Positions 20,810-21,816 of a DNA stretch of 21,816 nucleotides are shown here, in pieces (the first letter of the stretch is position 1; each line of letters opens with the position of its first letter). The position numbers were made by a program, and so were the translations under genes. The stretch comes from Salinisphaera sp. UBA6602 (GTDB lineage Bacteria; Pseudomonadota; Gammaproteobacteria; Nevskiales; Salinisphaeraceae), in assembly GCA_002433465.1 (NCBI GenBank), contig DJIE01000273.1:711-22526 (forward strand), read 5' to 3'. The notes below the pieces were generated by a model. The model worked only from the letters and a program-made list of their open reading frames with translations, was not told the origin of the DNA and made no database searches.

Positions 20810-21816
20810 ATGAGTCGCCTGCCCCGCCGCCTGGTCGCCGTGGCGCTCGCGCTCGGCGTCGTGCTCGCAAGCCAGTTCGTCGTGCTGGGGCTGAGTTATC
20901 GCGCCGACACGATCACGGCCACGGCGGTGCTTGTCCTGACCCTGTTCTCGATCACCGCCGCGCTGGTGTTGTGCTGGTATGCGCTACGCGAAATCCGCGT
21001 CGACGACGAAAAGGCCATGGCGCCGCTGATCAGCTGGCTGGACCAGTCGGATATCGTCGGTCGCGCGGCCGCGCGCCGACCACCGATCATTCGCGGTGCC
21101 AACGCCCGGCTGGTCGACGCGGTAGAAAACCTCGTCGATCGCGTGCAGCGCTATCACGACAAGCTGCTCGCGCGTCACCAGCGTGTACAGCGCCTGCTGC
21201 GCAACGTCACCGATGTGCTTTATCACACCGATCAGGACGGCCATATCAGCTGGATCACCGATACGGTGACCGACATGCTCGGCTACCGCCCGGGCGAACT
21301 CGAAGGCCGCCCGCTGTCCGATGTGCTGGCCAACCCGCACGATGAGCGGCTGCTGCTTACCAGTGCACAGCTGCATCGCCACCCCACGCGGGTGTACCGG
21401 CGCAACGGCGATATCGCGTGGCTGCTGATCTCGTCGCGCCGTATCGACGACGCCGAGGGCAACGCCATCGGCAGCGAAGGTATTTGCCGCGACGGAACCC
21501 GCCTGATCGAGACGCAACAGGCGCTCAACGATGAGAAGGAGCGTGCCCAGGTCACCCTCGCCTCGATCGGTGACGCGGTGATCACCACCGATGCGAGCGG
21601 CGCGGTGGACTACCTCAACCCCCGCGCCGAGCAGATGCTCGGCGTGAATATTCAGGACGCCATCGGGCGGCATTTCGACAAACTCTGCGATTTCGTCGAC
21701 ACGGCACGGGATGTGGCCGTCAGCGGCCTCGTGAATCGCTGCCTCACCCAGGGCACGCTGCAGGAACACGACGAAGACCTCACGCTTTACGATCGCGCAC
21801 CGCAAAAGACCGGTCA
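20810..21816 (+). CDS. Membrane PAS-domain sensor, 3' end beyond window
   Basis: The first 335 residues are present; the frame is open to the end of the window. Two membrane helices (about 5-30 and 36-60) with a very short periplasmic loop are followed by a coiled linker. Then come two PAS domains: VTDVLYHTDQDGHISWITDTVTDMLGYRPGELEG (about 133-166) with a C-terminal GSEGICRDGT, and ASIGDAVITTDASGAVDYLNPRAEQMLGV (about 252-280). The second sequence style is typical of PAS-GGDEF-EAL proteins that make or break cyclic di-GMP, but a histidine kinase end is also possible; the output is not visible. ATG 20810 is fixed by an in-frame stop upstream with no other start between. It diverges from lqsS across 144 bases or more. 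Confidence 0.85.
   Translation, partial: MSRLPRRLVAVALALGVVLASQFVVLGLSYRADTITATAVLVLTLFSITAALVLCWYALREIRVDDEKAMAPLISWLDQSDIVGRAAARRPPIIRGANARLVDAVENLVDRVQRYHDKLLARHQRVQRLLRNVTDVLYHTDQDGHISWITDTVTDMLGYRPGELEGRPLSDVLANPHDERLLLTSAQLHRHPTRVYRRNGDIAWLLISSRRIDDAEGNAIGSEGICRDGTRLIETQQALNDEKERAQVTLASIGDAVITTDASGAVDYLNPRAEQMLGVNIQDAIGRHFDKLCDFVDTARDVAVSGLVNRCLTQGTLQEHDEDLTLYDRAPQKTG

Overview
The window is GC-rich, densely packed bacterial chromosome with a gammaproteobacterial gene content: tldD, rsmD, coaD, a YajO-type reductase, endonuclease VIII, an MltB-type transglycosylase and a lipoprotein-containing TRAP operon. The mix would suit a marine or halophilic genus such as Salinisphaera, but that is only an impression; nothing in the sequence proves a genus. 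I found no tRNA, rRNA, CRISPR array, prophage or intact insertion sequence.

Layout. 1-3463 (+): the 3' end of tldD, then rsmD, coaD (preceded by an 18-codon leader ORF) and a secreted gamma-glutamyltransferase. 3578-4171 (-): a periplasmic YceI protein with a textbook terminator. 4292-5137 (+): endonuclease VIII (nei), tail-overlapping an ExoD-family membrane protein on the minus strand. 5850-6833 (+): a YajO-like aldo/keto reductase. 6887-9435 (-): a flavoprotein of the YhiN/HI0933 family followed by an MltB-type lytic transglycosylase. 9576-14125 (+): a complete TRAP transport operon: candidate promoter/operator, TatT-like lipoprotein, fused DctQ-DctM permease, AdeT-type binding protein, terminator. 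14396-15853 (+): a sodium:alanine/glycine symporter (AGCS family). 15904-16331: a minus-strand terminator, a 155-bp MITE-like element, and a 68-residue protein gene. 16592-20665 (-): a quorum-sensing cluster. 20810-end (+): the start of a membrane PAS-domain sensor.

The most interesting part is 16592-20665. It encodes an alpha-oxoamine synthase of the CqsA/LqsA type, a response regulator whose receiver carries a large insertion and whose C-terminal half is not a recognisable DNA-binding domain, and a six-helix CqsS/LqsS-type sensor kinase without an attached receiver. Together these are the parts of a Legionella-style Lqs (alpha-hydroxyketone) quorum-sensing circuit, in the order lqsS-lqsR-lqsA. 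The kinase and regulator genes overlap and are probably translationally coupled. The synthase has its own AT-rich promoter island carrying three copies of TCTATTTA, two of them forming an inverted repeat over the predicted -10 box. A divergent PAS sensor, likely a cyclic-di-GMP enzyme although its output domain lies beyond the window, sits next to the kinase gene.

Other points of note: the TRAP operon places an AdeT-family protein, a family that has been linked to antibiotic efflux, in an uptake system. The small element at 15970-16124 is flanked by CTAG duplications and sits exactly at the stop codon of the 68-residue gene, separating that gene from its terminator.
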